NCBI RefSeq assembly: GCF_035917995.1
Contig: NZ_CP109131.1
Coordinates: 7,254,001-7,318,000 of the forward strand
Length of the DNA stretch: 64,000 nucleotides
Direction: 5' to 3'
Source: Streptosporangium sp. NBC_01755
Lineage (GTDB): Bacteria > Actinomycetota > Actinomycetes > Streptosporangiales > Streptosporangiaceae
Shown one piece after another: positions 1-9,725 of this stretch; position 1 is the first letter of the stretch; every line of letters begins with the position of its first letter. The notes beneath the pieces were generated by a model. It was given only the letters and a program-made list of their open reading frames with translations, searched no databases and was not told the DNA's origin. The translations under genes and the position numbers were made by a program.

Positions 1-336
1 GTAGATGCCGAACAGCTCGCCGTTTCCGAGCACCTTCGCCGCCGCGTCGAGCATGTCCTGGGCCGAGGTGGGGCTCTGCCGGTCGATGCTGATCTGGCCG
101 GTGGTGCGCATCCACATCGCGGTGACGGGGTTGCCGGTGAAGTACTCGGCCTTGGCGACGAAGCGCACCTGACGCTTGAGCACCAGCGGCAGGAAGGTCG
201 AGTCGAGGATCGACAGATGGTTGGAGGCCATGATGGCCGGACCCGTGACGGGAACGTGCTCGTGCCCGGTGACCGTGGTCGGCCAGAGCAGATGCAGGAG
301 CGGAGCGCTGACGGTCTTGGTCAGGCGATAGAGCAC
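1..336 (-). CDS. plsC: 1-acyl-glycerol-3-phosphate acyltransferase (PlsC family), C-terminus cut by window edge
   Basis: The minus strand encodes 112 residues open to the window edge. After a short hydrophobic N-terminus comes NHLSILD, the NHx4D acyltransferase motif of the PlsC/LPLAT family, and then the second-block segment around FVAKAEYF. Family members transfer an acyl chain to lysophosphatidate at the membrane in phospholipid synthesis; some act on other lysolipids, so the substrate is not certain. The GTG start at 336 is chosen because GAGGAGA lies just upstream. A transcript from the promoter-like site near 668 would reach this gene only by passing the hairpin at 506-538. The C-terminal half is outside the window. 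Confidence 0.85.
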   Translation of the reverse strand, partial: MLYRLTKTVSAPLLHLLWPTTVTGHEHVPVTGPAIMASNHLSILDSTFLPLVLKRQVRFVAKAEYFTGNPVTAMWMRTTGQISIDRQSPTSAQDMLDAAAKVLGNGELFGIY

Positions 337-497
337 GGACTCTCCTCATGAGACGGGTTCACCACACTAGGTGGTGGCCCGACAGCCGACGGTTGTACGC
401 ACCCGCACAAGCGGAGTTCCCGGGTTTGTAGCCCTCCTCCAACAGCGTGGCTCTTTTCCGGGGCGAGCCCGACGAAATCCTCCGGCCGGGGCCGACG

Positions 498-658
498 AAA
501 AAGAAGCGTCCCGCGAGCCTGGGGGGCTCGCGGGACGCGGTGTTTTGGTGCCGATGTGGCGGTCGCCTCCTCGGCGAGAGGCACAACACGGCTCCAGCCG
601 AACGGTATTCCGTGAAGGCGGTAATTTGCGGCCCGGGGGACACAAACCACATCGGCAC
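498..658 (-). ncRNA. Putative small RNA or transcription-attenuating leader upstream of plsC
   Basis: Read on the minus strand, a TAGAGT -10 element (668-663) is followed after four bases by GTGCCGATGTGG (658-647). This pairs perfectly with CCACATCGGCAC (559-548), closing a structure of about 110 nt. A 14-bp perfect stem (538-525 with 519-506) comes next, followed by TTCTTTTT, an intrinsic terminator. The order promoter, closed stem, terminator is that of a free-standing small RNA of about 160 nt. Because plsC starts 160 bases further on, an attenuator or riboswitch is equally possible. No good -35 hexamer is visible. I could not match it to 6C, SRP, 6S or known riboswitch cores. Confidence 0.5.
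506..538 (-). terminator. Intrinsic terminator hairpin
   Basis: A perfect 14-bp inverted repeat (506-519 with 525-538) has a five-base loop and, on the minus strand, is followed by TTCTTTTT. It would end transcripts entering from the right, ahead of plsC. Confidence 0.7.
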
Positions 659-970
659 GATCACTCTAACCGACGTCCGTCATTGGTTATTCCGCTTCGG
701 GGTCACCGGCGTGTCCCCTGTGGCTGCGCGACCCAGGAGAACCGCAGGTCACGGCCTTCCGGAAGTGTCTCGGTGAACTGCCAAGGGATTGCCCCCGGTG
801 GGCGTGGATCACGATCGAGGGGCCAGGGGCAGAGATCCCGCGCGAGCGGGCCACAGAGGAGAGCGTCATGTCAGCGGCGACAGGGAGGGGCTCGTGATCG
901 GCGGGAAAGAGGGCATGCGACCGGTGGGGGAGCGAGCATGAGCGCCGTGAGAACCACGGCGTCGTGGGCC
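659..970. other. Gap without a recognisable gene
   Basis: Apart from the promoter-like TAGAGT at 663-668 for the small RNA, I see no protein with a convincing start, ribosome site and codon pattern. Open frames on both strands here run across the small-RNA structure and look like chance GC-rich frames. Confidence 0.5.
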
Positions 971-1444
971 TCAGCCGGGAACGCTCAGGGACGGCACCGC
1001 TCGGGGGAGCGGCTCCGCCGCCGTGGCCGGTCCGACGAGGACGGCCGAGGAGGGGGTGCGTTCGCGCACGTCCTCGCTGCGGATCGCCATCACGGCGGGT
1101 GGGCTGCCCAGGTCGCCGTACCTGGCGGCGACGGCAGCGGTGATCGCCCGGCACGCGTCGGCGACCGTCTCCCTTGAGGAGCCCGGCGGATGACCGGCCG
1201 ACAGATGGCCCAGCAGCGCCGCGAACCGCAGCTCCTCGGCCGCCGCGCGGGCGATCCCGTCGTCGGAGGGCGGCAGAGGGCGGTCCAGCCAGAACACCCC
1301 GCCACGCAGGAACCCGGGATATGTCACCTCGTCCCGCTGGAGCGTGCGCACCGAATCAACCAGCAACCGCCCGAACTCCGTCAGGTCGGTATCCGGTGGC
1401 AGGTCGGTCGTGACCAGCAGCGAAACCCTCAGCGCGTTGACCAT
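971..1444 (-). CDS. Hypothetical protein, 157 residues
   Basis: The ATG at 1444 follows an excellent ribosome site (AAGGAGGGA, nine bases upstream), so the gene is likely real even though I do not recognise the family. The product begins with a beta-strand-like stretch (MVNALRVSLLVTT), then has acidic and amphipathic helices and an Ala/Pro-rich tail. It has no signal peptide, membrane helix or metal motif. It stands alone, with the recombinase gene upstream on the same strand but 140 bases away. The frame stays open to an earlier ATG at 1489, which has no ribosome site. Confidence 0.6.
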   Translation of the reverse strand: MVNALRVSLLVTTDLPPDTDLTEFGRLLVDSVRTLQRDEVTYPGFLRGGVFWLDRPLPPSDDGIARAAAEELRFAALLGHLSAGHPPGSSRETVADACRAITAAVAARYGDLGSPPAVMAIRSEDVRERTPSSAVLVGPATAAEPLPRAVPSLSVPG

Positions 1445-1588
1445 GAGCGGTTCTCCCTCCTTGAGGTGGCTCATAGTAGGGGGCGCCACCGACAGTTACG
1501 GTGTGGCTGGTGAATCGTGGCGAGATCGGGCTTCGATCAGGGGGCCGCCGGTATCGATCTCGGACGGTGGCCGGTTCCGCGCCGGCGG

Positions 1589-2587
1589 TCAGAGCGGTCT
1601 GGGGGCGGGCAGGGTGATCCTGTCGACGGCCTCGCGGCGGCGTCGTTCGGGGCGGCGGTCGTAGCGGGCCGTGGTCGCGGGGGAGGAGTGGCCGACGAGG
1701 GCCTGCGCGGTGGCCAGGTCCACCCCGGCGTCGAGCAGCTCGCCGATGAAGGTGCGCCTGAAGTCGTGCGGGGTGCGTGCCCCGGCCCCGGCCTCGGCCA
1801 GGCGTCTGGCCAGGATGTCGGCGACGGCCTGGCCCGTCATGGGCGCGGGCCCGCCGTCCCTGGTCCGCAGTCGGCCGAGCTTGCTGATGGGGCAGAACAG
1901 GGCACCTGCGGGGCGGCCCCGTACGGCCAGCCAGCGCTCCATTCTGGCCATGGCCGCGGTGGTGAGGTAGACCATCCGCTCCTTGTCGCGCTTGCCGCGC
2001 ACCCGCAGCGAGCGGGAGCCGGGGTCGTAGTCGCCCAGCGAGAGCCCGGCGATCTCGGCGCGGCGGCAGCCGGTGGAGTAGAGCGCCGCCAGCAGGGCGG
2101 CGTCGCGGACCCCCGCGGGGGAGTCGTCGCGGTCGCAGGCGGCGAGCGCGGCACCCACCACCTCCGGGGGGACGTGCTGGCCCGTTGGCAGGCGGGTGTG
2201 CTCGACCGTCGGCAGGTCGGCGGCGCGCTGGTACTCCTCGGCGGTCATCAGGCCGAGCCGCCAGGCCTCGCGCAGTACCCTGCGCAGCGCGACCAGGTGC
2301 TTGTTGACGTACGAGGGGGACCAGCCGCGCTCGGTCATCAGGGCGCGGATGCGCACCGTGTGCTCGTAGCGCAGCAGGTGCCAGGGCCGGCCCGCGCCGC
2401 TGGAGACCTCGTCGCCGGAGACGAGCGCCGCTAGCCTGTCGAGGCAGCCGCGCATGGTGCGGCGGGACTCGGCGCTGGTCAGGGAGTCGAGATACACCCG
2501 GTAGGGGTCTCGCGCGGGCTCGATGGAGGGGCCGGGCGAGGCGGGGACGGCTGGCACGCTCACCGTGCCGACCCTATCGGGTGTCAT
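1589..2587 (-). CDS. Tyrosine recombinase / integrase (XerC-like)
   Basis: The protein has an N-terminal SAM-like core-binding domain (about residues 25-120) and a C-terminal catalytic domain carrying the tyrosine-recombinase residues: Arg in STGCRRAEI, the H-x-x-R box as HDFRRTF, His in GHSSPATT and the nucleophile in ARYDRR. Such enzymes cut and rejoin DNA through a covalent 3'-phosphotyrosine. At 332 residues it fits XerC/D-like or small integrases. No att repeats or phage genes flank it, so it may be a resident recombinase. The start is uncertain: TATAGAT lies just before the ATG at 2587, which suggests leaderless translation. A GTG at 2563 is an alternative. Confidence 0.85.
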   Translation of the reverse strand: MTPDRVGTVSVPAVPASPGPSIEPARDPYRVYLDSLTSAESRRTMRGCLDRLAALVSGDEVSSGAGRPWHLLRYEHTVRIRALMTERGWSPSYVNKHLVALRRVLREAWRLGLMTAEEYQRAADLPTVEHTRLPTGQHVPPEVVGAALAACDRDDSPAGVRDAALLAALYSTGCRRAEIAGLSLGDYDPGSRSLRVRGKRDKERMVYLTTAAMARMERWLAVRGRPAGALFCPISKLGRLRTRDGGPAPMTGQAVADILARRLAEAGAGARTPHDFRRTFIGELLDAGVDLATAQALVGHSSPATTARYDRRPERRRREAVDRITLPAPRPL

Positions 2588-2750
2588 GGATCTATATCGT
2601 GAAGCCGTGGGCGCGAGCTTCATCCCCGACGAAAAGGAGGGCGACCTCGCCGGAGAGAAGGGCGGCCACCGCTCCCGCAACGGCGCCTGGACCGTGTCCG
2701 GCTCCACAACGCCGTGCCGAAGGCGATAAGTGTGTGGTTGGCTGTTTCCA

Positions 2751-3548
2751 ATGGACATCTCATCGCGGGCTTCCGCCTATCTTCGGGCATATGACGAGCA
2801 GCTTCGGGCCCGGCCGATGCCGGGCCGCACGGCCGAGAGGATCGGTCCGCTGCTGAGGATCGTGTCGAACGGCCATGGCCAGGGTTTCCTGACATATCGC
2901 GACCTTGGTGGTTTGGAGGGAGTCGAGCTGGACGCCTTCATCGTGCGCCAGCGGGACTTCTTCACCCGGGTCGGACGCGAGGTCGAGTGGAAGTACCACG
3001 GTTATGACCTGCCCGCCGACCTGCCCGAGCGGCTCGCGATGGCCGGGTTCGAGGCGGGGGAGCGGGAGACGGTGCTCGTCGGCGAGGCCGGTGAGCTGGC
3101 CGGTGTCCACGCGCCACCCGCCGGGGTGCGGTTGCGCGAGGTGGCGGGCCGGGATGACCTGGAGTGCATCCGTGAGCTGGAGGAGACGGTCTGGGACACA
3201 GACCACGGCTGGCTGCCCGGCATGCTGGAGCGCGAGCTCGCCGGTCCCGGGGACCCGTGCGCGGTGGTGATCGCCGAGGCGTGCGGGCAGGTGGTGTGCG
3301 CGGCGTGGGTGCGTTTCCACGAGGGCACCGATTTCGTCTCGCTGTGGGGCGGTTCGACCCTGAAGGAGTGGCGGGGCAGGGGTGTCTACCGGGCGATGGT
3401 GTCGTACCGGGCGGGGTTGGCGGTGGCGCGGGGCTTCCGCCTGCTGCAGGTGGACGCCTCCGATGGCAGCCGCCCGATCCTGACCAGGCTTGGCCTGGAG
3501 GCGATCACGACGACGACGCCGTACGTGTGGGTACCGCCGACCCTTTGA
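2751..3548 (+). CDS. GNAT family N-acetyltransferase
   Basis: The 265-residue protein has a C-terminal GNAT fold. The acetyl-CoA pyrophosphate loop is visible as WRGRGVYRAM (about residue 207), followed by a helix and the strand LLQVDASDGS. The N-terminal 120 residues resemble a second, degenerate GNAT-like half, as in several actinobacterial two-domain acetyltransferases. These enzymes move acetyl from acetyl-CoA to an amine; the acceptor cannot be told from sequence. The ATG at 2751 is preferred over an upstream GTG at 2730; neither has a strong ribosome site. It diverges from the recombinase gene. Confidence 0.8.
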   Translation: MDISSRASAYLRAYDEQLRARPMPGRTAERIGPLLRIVSNGHGQGFLTYRDLGGLEGVELDAFIVRQRDFFTRVGREVEWKYHGYDLPADLPERLAMAGFEAGERETVLVGEAGELAGVHAPPAGVRLREVAGRDDLECIRELEETVWDTDHGWLPGMLERELAGPGDPCAVVIAEACGQVVCAAWVRFHEGTDFVSLWGGSTLKEWRGRGVYRAMVSYRAGLAVARGFRLLQVDASDGSRPILTRLGLEAITTTTPYVWVPPTL

Positions 3549-3690
3549 CCTGGCACCGCTCGCGGACGGTCCCGTGCTCTCATCGGTCTTTCCCAGTGAG
3601 AGCAATATGGAATGAATTATTTCGTTTTGGTAACTTGACGTGGCTCAAGGGTGAGACCGTGACGCCGCGACTCGCGATGAGAGGACACGC

Positions 3691-4791
3691 ATGCCCGAGG
3701 TGCTCAGCCGGCGCGCGCTCAACCGGGCCACTCTGGGGCGGCAGTTGCTGCTGGCCCGCGCCGAGTTGCCCGCGCTGGAGGCGGTCCGGCGCCTGTACGG
3801 CATGCAGGCACAGGCCCCCAACCCTCCCTACATCGGGCTCTGGGCCCGCCTGGCCGGGTTCACCCACGACGACCTCGCCCGGCTGATCAACGAGCGCCTG
3901 GTGGTGAGGCTGGCGCTGATGCGCTCCACCATCCATCTGGTCACCGCCGACGACTGCCTGGCGCTTCGCCCGATGCTGGGACCGCTGCTGGCGCGGGGTC
4001 TGCGGGGTACGCACGGCAAGGGTCTGGCCGGTGTGGACCTGGACGAGCTCGCCGTCGTCGGGCGCAAGCTGGTGGAGGAACGTCCGCTGACCTTCCGCGA
4101 GCTCGGGGCGGCGCTGCGGGAGCGGTGGCCGGATTCCCCCGCCGAGGCTCTGGCCGCCGGGGTGCGCAACACACTGGCGTTGGTACAGGTCCCGCCGAGA
4201 GGCATCTGGGGTGTGGGCGGCCAGGCCACCCACACCACCGCGGAGGCATGGCTGGGCCGGCCTCAGGACGAGCGGCCCTCCGCCGAGGAGGTGATCCGCC
4301 GCTACCTCGCCGCCTACGGTCCCGCCACCGTGATGGACGTCCAGCAGTGGTCGGGCATGACCCGCCTGGGGGAGGTCGTCCGCGGGATGGGGCTGCGGAA
4401 CTTCGCGACCGAGGACGGTGCGGAGCTGTTCGACCTGCCCGAGGCGCCGCGTCCGGGTGCCGAGACCCCTGCCCCGGTGCGCTACCTGTCGGAGTTCGAC
4501 AACATGCTGCTGTCGTTCGCCCCGCGGACCAGGACCCGGATCACGGAGGAGGAGTATCGGGGGCGGATCTTCACGGTCAACGGCATCATCAAGGCGACGG
4601 TGCTGGTCGACGGCTTCGTACGGGGCATCTGGAAGGTGACGGGGAAGCGGGACGGGGCGGTCCTGGAGGTGGAGCTGTTCGCGCAGGTGAGTGAGGGGGA
4701 GCGGGCGGCGCTGGAGGTGGAGGGAGCTCGCCTGCTCGACTTCGTCGCCCCTGAGGCGTCATCTCGCGCCGTCCGCTTTCGCGAAGCCTGA
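3691..4791 (+). CDS. Winged-helix DNA-binding protein, AlkZ/YcaQ-like
   Basis: The 366-residue protein matches the winged-helix superfamily that includes the DNA glycosylase AlkZ. It has the start LSRRALNRATLGRQ, the QxQ element in YGMQAQAPNPP (about residue 31) and the later YLSEFDNMLLSF block. AlkZ removes azinomycin-type crosslinks using the QxQ glutamines; many genomic homologues lack a defined substrate, so a base-excision role is inference. GAGAGGA precedes the ATG at a usual distance. It stands alone, with no biosynthetic genes beside it that would mark a self-resistance role. Confidence 0.75.
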   Translation: MPEVLSRRALNRATLGRQLLLARAELPALEAVRRLYGMQAQAPNPPYIGLWARLAGFTHDDLARLINERLVVRLALMRSTIHLVTADDCLALRPMLGPLLARGLRGTHGKGLAGVDLDELAVVGRKLVEERPLTFRELGAALRERWPDSPAEALAAGVRNTLALVQVPPRGIWGVGGQATHTTAEAWLGRPQDERPSAEEVIRRYLAAYGPATVMDVQQWSGMTRLGEVVRGMGLRNFATEDGAELFDLPEAPRPGAETPAPVRYLSEFDNMLLSFAPRTRTRITEEEYRGRIFTVNGIIKATVLVDGFVRGIWKVTGKRDGAVLEVELFAQVSEGERAALEVEGARLLDFVAPEASSRAVRFREA

Positions 4792-4944
4792 CCGCGCCGC
4801 TTCCGTGAGGTTTCGCCGCCCTCCGGTGCGGAGCCCGGACATGCACGGCAGGGGAACCTCTGAGTGGTTGTGGGGCATGCCGTAGCCCGCCGGGCAGAGG
4901 AATCCACAGGAAAACTGATGAACGCTGACGAGACGACCAGCAGC

Positions 4945-6159
4945 TCATAGCCCCTGGCCGATGATTCGGTCGCCGAGCCTGGCGACCAGCTGCGCGCGTA
5001 CGTGCGCGGGAAGGGCGCAGCCGTGTGCGACGAGCGTGTCGAGCGAGGGCAGGTCGAGGAGGACGGCCCAGTCCTGGACGTCCTCGCAATAGGAGACGTC
5101 GAGATGGCGGAGGCCCTTCAGCGCCTGGAGCGGGGCCAGCGATCGCACGGGTGTGTTCCTGATCGACAGGTGCTCCAGCGTGCGCAGGCCCTCGATGCCG
5201 TCCAGGCCGGTCAGCGGTGTGTGCTCCAGGTCCAGGCGGGTCAGCGAGGTGAGGGCCGAGATGTTCTCGGGGACGCGGTGCAGGCGGTTGCCGGACAGGT
5301 CGAGCTCCGTCACCCCGGCCGGTGCGGCGAGGGCCGAGAGCAGGAGCGCCGGAGGCGGGAGTATCACCGGCCGGGGCTGGGCGAGCACCGGTGACCGCCC
5401 GGCGGCGGCCTCCTGCAGGACACGCCAGCGGTCCACCGGCTCGCCCGGCCCGCCGAGGCGGACGTAGCCCGAGGGCAGCCACGGCGCCAGCCGCTCGGCC
5501 ACGATGTCGGCGCGGTCACCGGCGCCGACGACCCCGGCCCGCAGCAGGCCGTAGTGCTCGTAGGCGTGTTCGGCGGGCACGAACAGGTCCGCCACGATGT
5601 CCCCGCCCGCGACGAGGGACCCGTCGTTGCCCGAACAGAAGATCACTCCCGCGGCGACGGTGCCGAGTACCAGGTGGTCCGCCGCGCTGTGGATCGCGCG
5701 GGCCCGCAGGTCGCCGGTCACCGCGAGGTAGCTCTCCGAGACGTCGCCGTCGTCGAGGAGTCCCTCCACCACCAGTGAACCGATCACGATCAGCGGCGCC
5801 TTCACATCCAGCCACCCGGGAACGTAGGTGTCGCCGAACCAGATGGTGGCCCGGTGCACGGTCCACCCGGACTCGGTCCGCTCCGTGCCGTCGGGGAAGA
5901 CCGAAGGTGCCTCGCCGGGAAAGGTCAGCGACCACGCCTGAGCGAACAGCAGGCCGTAGACGGGGGGCATGATGTGGTGCGGCCACTCTCCGGCCTGGGC
6001 CGGTCTCCGTAGCCAGGATCCGATCGGATGCAGCTCTTCGGCGACGTCGCCGAAATAGTCCAGCGCCTCCGAGCCGGCCCCGGCCCGCTGTCGGAGCACC
6101 GCCAGCGCCTCACCAAGACGCTCCGACGCCTCGGAGAAATGCTCTTCCGTCAAATCCAT
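4945..6159 (-). CDS. Leucine-rich-repeat protein with bactofilin-like middle domain
   Basis: The 404-residue protein has three parts. Residues 1-110 are mixed alpha/beta. Residues 110-220 are rich in short hydrophobic strands and glycines (LIVIGSLVVEG, LVLGTVAAGVI, LVAGGDIVAD), like a polymer-forming beta-helix. From about residue 300 there are leucine-rich repeats of the VTELDLSGNRL, LTRLDLEHT and LRHLDVSY kind. No signal peptide or membrane helix is seen, so it is probably cytoplasmic and used for protein contacts. The ATG at 6159 has no ribosome site; TACCGT seven bases upstream would fit a leaderless start. It diverges from murG. Confidence 0.65.
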   Translation of the reverse strand: MDLTEEHFSEASERLGEALAVLRQRAGAGSEALDYFGDVAEELHPIGSWLRRPAQAGEWPHHIMPPVYGLLFAQAWSLTFPGEAPSVFPDGTERTESGWTVHRATIWFGDTYVPGWLDVKAPLIVIGSLVVEGLLDDGDVSESYLAVTGDLRARAIHSAADHLVLGTVAAGVIFCSGNDGSLVAGGDIVADLFVPAEHAYEHYGLLRAGVVGAGDRADIVAERLAPWLPSGYVRLGGPGEPVDRWRVLQEAAAGRSPVLAQPRPVILPPPALLLSALAAPAGVTELDLSGNRLHRVPENISALTSLTRLDLEHTPLTGLDGIEGLRTLEHLSIRNTPVRSLAPLQALKGLRHLDVSYCEDVQDWAVLLDLPSLDTLVAHGCALPAHVRAQLVARLGDRIIGQGL

Positions 6160-6376
6160 GTCGCATACGGTACTCACCGCAACGAATGCCGCGCGCCGTT
6201 CGAGCGACGCTCCCGGATGCCGGGCGTGTCGGAGAAACCACCGGGCGCGACCACCCGGCGGCGAAGGGCAAAATGGATCTTCGCCGGGACCTCGGGTACC
6301 GTGCCCGGGGTCCCGGAGAACTCCGGTGCGCCTCGCGAACACGAATCATCGTGACATCGGAAGGATGGATAGACAT

Positions 6377-7549
6377 ATGGAGGCCGGAAATCACCGGACC
6401 CTGCGGTTGCTCGTCACCGGAGGCGGAACCGGTGGCCACACCTACCCCGCGCTGACCACCGTCGCGGCCCTGCGCGACCACGCCGGCGCGCGGGGGATCG
6501 ACCTGGACGTGCTCTGGGTCGGTACGGCGACCGGCCTGGAGGCCCGCATCGCGGCGGAGCACGGCATCCCGTTCCGGGCCATCAAGGCCGGGAAGCTCAG
6601 ACGCTCGCCCAACCCGCGTGAGCTGGCCACCAACCTCGCGGACATGTTCCGGATCCCCGTCGGCGTGCTCCAGGCCTTCGGTATCGCCGCCCGCTACCGC
6701 CCCGACGTGGTGCTGTCGACCGGCGGGTACGTCTGCGTGCCGCTGGGCGTCGCCTCCCGGGTGCTCGGCCGCCCGCTGGTCATGCACGAGCAGATCACCT
6801 CGTTGGGGCTGGCCAACCGCATCCTGTCGCGCTTCGCCCGGCGGATCGCGCTGACCCACCCCTCCTCGATCGAGCACCTGCCCCCCGGGGTGCGCGACCG
6901 GGCCGTCGTCACCGGCAACCCGGTCCGTCCCCACCTGTTGCGCGGCAACGTCGACGCGGGGCGGCGTCACTTCGGGCTCTCACCCGACCTGCCCGTGGTC
7001 TACGTGACCGGCGGCGCGCAGGGAAGTCGCCAGATCAACACCATGGTCGAGACGATCCTGCCCGAGCTGCTCGCCCGGGCGCAGGTGCTCCACCAGTGCG
7101 GCCCCGACTGGATCGGTCAGCTCACCCGTACCGCCGCAGGGCTCCCCGAGCGGCTGCGCGATCGTTACCATCCCGTGCCGTACGTCGGTGCGGAGCTGGC
7201 CGACGTGTTCGCCGCCGCCGACGTCGTGGTCTCCCGCAGCGGCGCGGGCACCGTCGCCGAGTTGACCGCCGTCGGCAAGGCGTCCGTCCTCATTCCTCTG
7301 GTGCCCTCCGCGGCCGACGAGCAGCGTCAGAACGCCCGTTACCTCGCCGAGGCGGGCGCCGCCCGGGCCCTCCTGGAGAACGGTCCCACCGCCGAGGCGC
7401 TCCTGGCCGAGCTGGACGCGCTCCTGCGGGACCCGGGCGCCCGCGCCGCCATGGCCGGCGCCGCCGGCTCCCTCGGCCGTGTCGACGCCGCCGACGCCCT
7501 GGCCCTGGTGCTTCTGGAGGAGGCGAGAGCGGACGGCAGGGCCGGCTGA
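6377..7549 (+). CDS. murG: MurG-type UDP-GlcNAc:undecaprenyl-PP-MurNAc-pentapeptide GlcNAc transferase
   Basis: The 390-residue GT28 glycosyltransferase carries the MurG N-terminal glycine loop GGGTGGHTYPAL, the LSTGGYVCVPLG segment, VTGGAQGSRQIN in the middle and the donor-site block SRSGAGTVAEL. MurG makes lipid II at the inner face of the membrane. The gene is not in a division/cell-wall cluster: its neighbours are an LRR gene and a sigma factor. It may therefore be a second copy serving development or a specialised glycan. GGAAGGA 11 bases upstream supports the ATG at 6377; an ATG at 6365 is too close to it. Confidence 0.85.
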   Translation: MEAGNHRTLRLLVTGGGTGGHTYPALTTVAALRDHAGARGIDLDVLWVGTATGLEARIAAEHGIPFRAIKAGKLRRSPNPRELATNLADMFRIPVGVLQAFGIAARYRPDVVLSTGGYVCVPLGVASRVLGRPLVMHEQITSLGLANRILSRFARRIALTHPSSIEHLPPGVRDRAVVTGNPVRPHLLRGNVDAGRRHFGLSPDLPVVYVTGGAQGSRQINTMVETILPELLARAQVLHQCGPDWIGQLTRTAAGLPERLRDRYHPVPYVGAELADVFAAADVVVSRSGAGTVAELTAVGKASVLIPLVPSAADEQRQNARYLAEAGAARALLENGPTAEALLAELDALLRDPGARAAMAGAAGSLGRVDAADALALVLLEEARADGRAG

Positions 7550-7669
7550 ACCGGCGGGGCCGCGGCCGCTGGACATTCCCGTCGAGTCCGTCCACGGCGC
7601 GGCCCCGTCAGCGGCGATGCGCCGGGCGAAGACCTCGGAGGGGCGGGAGCGGCCGTGGAGCTCGTTCGG

Positions 7670-8677
<1,008 letters not shown>

Positions 8678-8950
8678 GGCGTTCACACCTTCCCCGGGTC
8701 TGGTCAGATACAACAACCCGTGCAGTTCAAGGTACGTCCCGCGAAGGTGTGCTGCGGCGCCTGGCTCGCCGTCGTGTTCTTCGCCGGGAGCGGAGATCCT
8801 TCGCCGCCGGGGCTCTCATGGGGGCGGTCGTCGGGTTCTGCCGCCGAGTGGGCGGCCGGACCGCCTTTCCGGGTGGGAAGGCGCCCCGGCCGCCCTTCGG
8901 TGACGCTGCGGGTGTCGCGATGGTGGTCGGGGGGGCGAGGCCCCGCGGGA

Positions 8951-9514
8951 TCAGGCCGGGAAGTCGCCGGGGGAGACGCCGCGGGTGCGGGCGTTGCCAC
9001 CCCTGCTGGGGGTGAGGGTGAGGGTCCAGATGGTCGAGCTGCTGGAGGTCGTGACGAACCTCAGCCGGTTGTCGAAGCGCTGGTAGGAGGGGTTGCGGGT
9101 GAACCTGCCGCTGGAGGTGCTGAACCTGTAGCCGGAGGTGTAGAAGATGGTGTAGGTGCCGTCCCTGACCACCCTGACGGTGGCGGTGGACCGTGCGCGG
9201 ACGTAGACGCTGAGCGCCTTGGACCTGCCGCGGACCAGGGTGATGACGGCATCCGTCCGGTTGCCGTTCTTGACCTTCAGGGTGCCCTGTCCGGGGCTGT
9301 AGCGGGAGTAGAGGATCTTTCCGTTACTCGGTCGTGCCGCCGCCTCAGTGGTGGAGACCGTGATGGTCTTCGCGGTCGAGGCGGTCGAGGCGGTCGAGGC
9401 GGTCGAGGCGGTCGAGGCGGTCGAGGCGGTCGAGGCGGTCGCGGGGGCGGCGGCGTAGCCGGTCAGCAGAACGGATGTGAGGATCGCTCCGGCGAGGGGG
9501 CGTAGATTGATCAT
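8951..9514 (-). CDS. Secreted protein with Ala-Ser-Thr tandem repeat
   Basis: The 187-residue product has a Sec signal peptide (MINLRPLAGAILTSVLLTGYAAAPATA). Seven Ala-Ser-Thr triplets follow, then a beta-rich domain full of Ser, Thr, Arg and Tyr that I do not recognise. The low-complexity stretch is probably an extracellular linker or glycosylation target. GAGGA lies upstream of the ATG. It stands alone behind the sigma-factor gene and has no LPxTG or lipobox, so it should be released or held only weakly. Confidence 0.7.
   Translation of the reverse strand: MINLRPLAGAILTSVLLTGYAAAPATASTASTASTASTASTASTASTAKTITVSTTEAAARPSNGKILYSRYSPGQGTLKVKNGNRTDAVITLVRGRSKALSVYVRARSTATVRVVRDGTYTIFYTSGYRFSTSSGRFTRNPSYQRFDNRLRFVTTSSSSTIWTLTLTPSRGGNARTRGVSPGDFPA
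9372..9443. repeat. Nine-base tandem repeat, seven perfect copies plus one degenerate
   Basis: GCGGTCGAG repeats head to tail from 9372 to 9434 and ends in a variant unit (GCGGTCGCG). Each unit is three codons of the secreted protein, so copy-number change would lengthen or shorten the linker without a frameshift. Confidence 0.95.
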
Positions 9515-9725
9515 TGCGTAAATATGGCCAATCCTCGGTGGCAGGTCAAAATAATTCGTATTTGCTGCGTCTTTTCGCCGGTTTTGCGAAGATGTCGGAA
9601 CCTTTGGCGAGCAAGAGACTGCTTGGGGTGCCCGTACCGCATGCCCTGGCGGTGGTCACGGGGAGGTGAAACCCTGGATCGTTCCAGGTGGATTCGGGCG
9701 TGACCTCACCTTCGCCGGGATCCGG

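Noticed and set aside
1589-2587. The tyrosine recombinase as the integrase of an integrated element
   Set aside because: No flanking att-type direct repeat, tRNA or phage genes are visible within the window.
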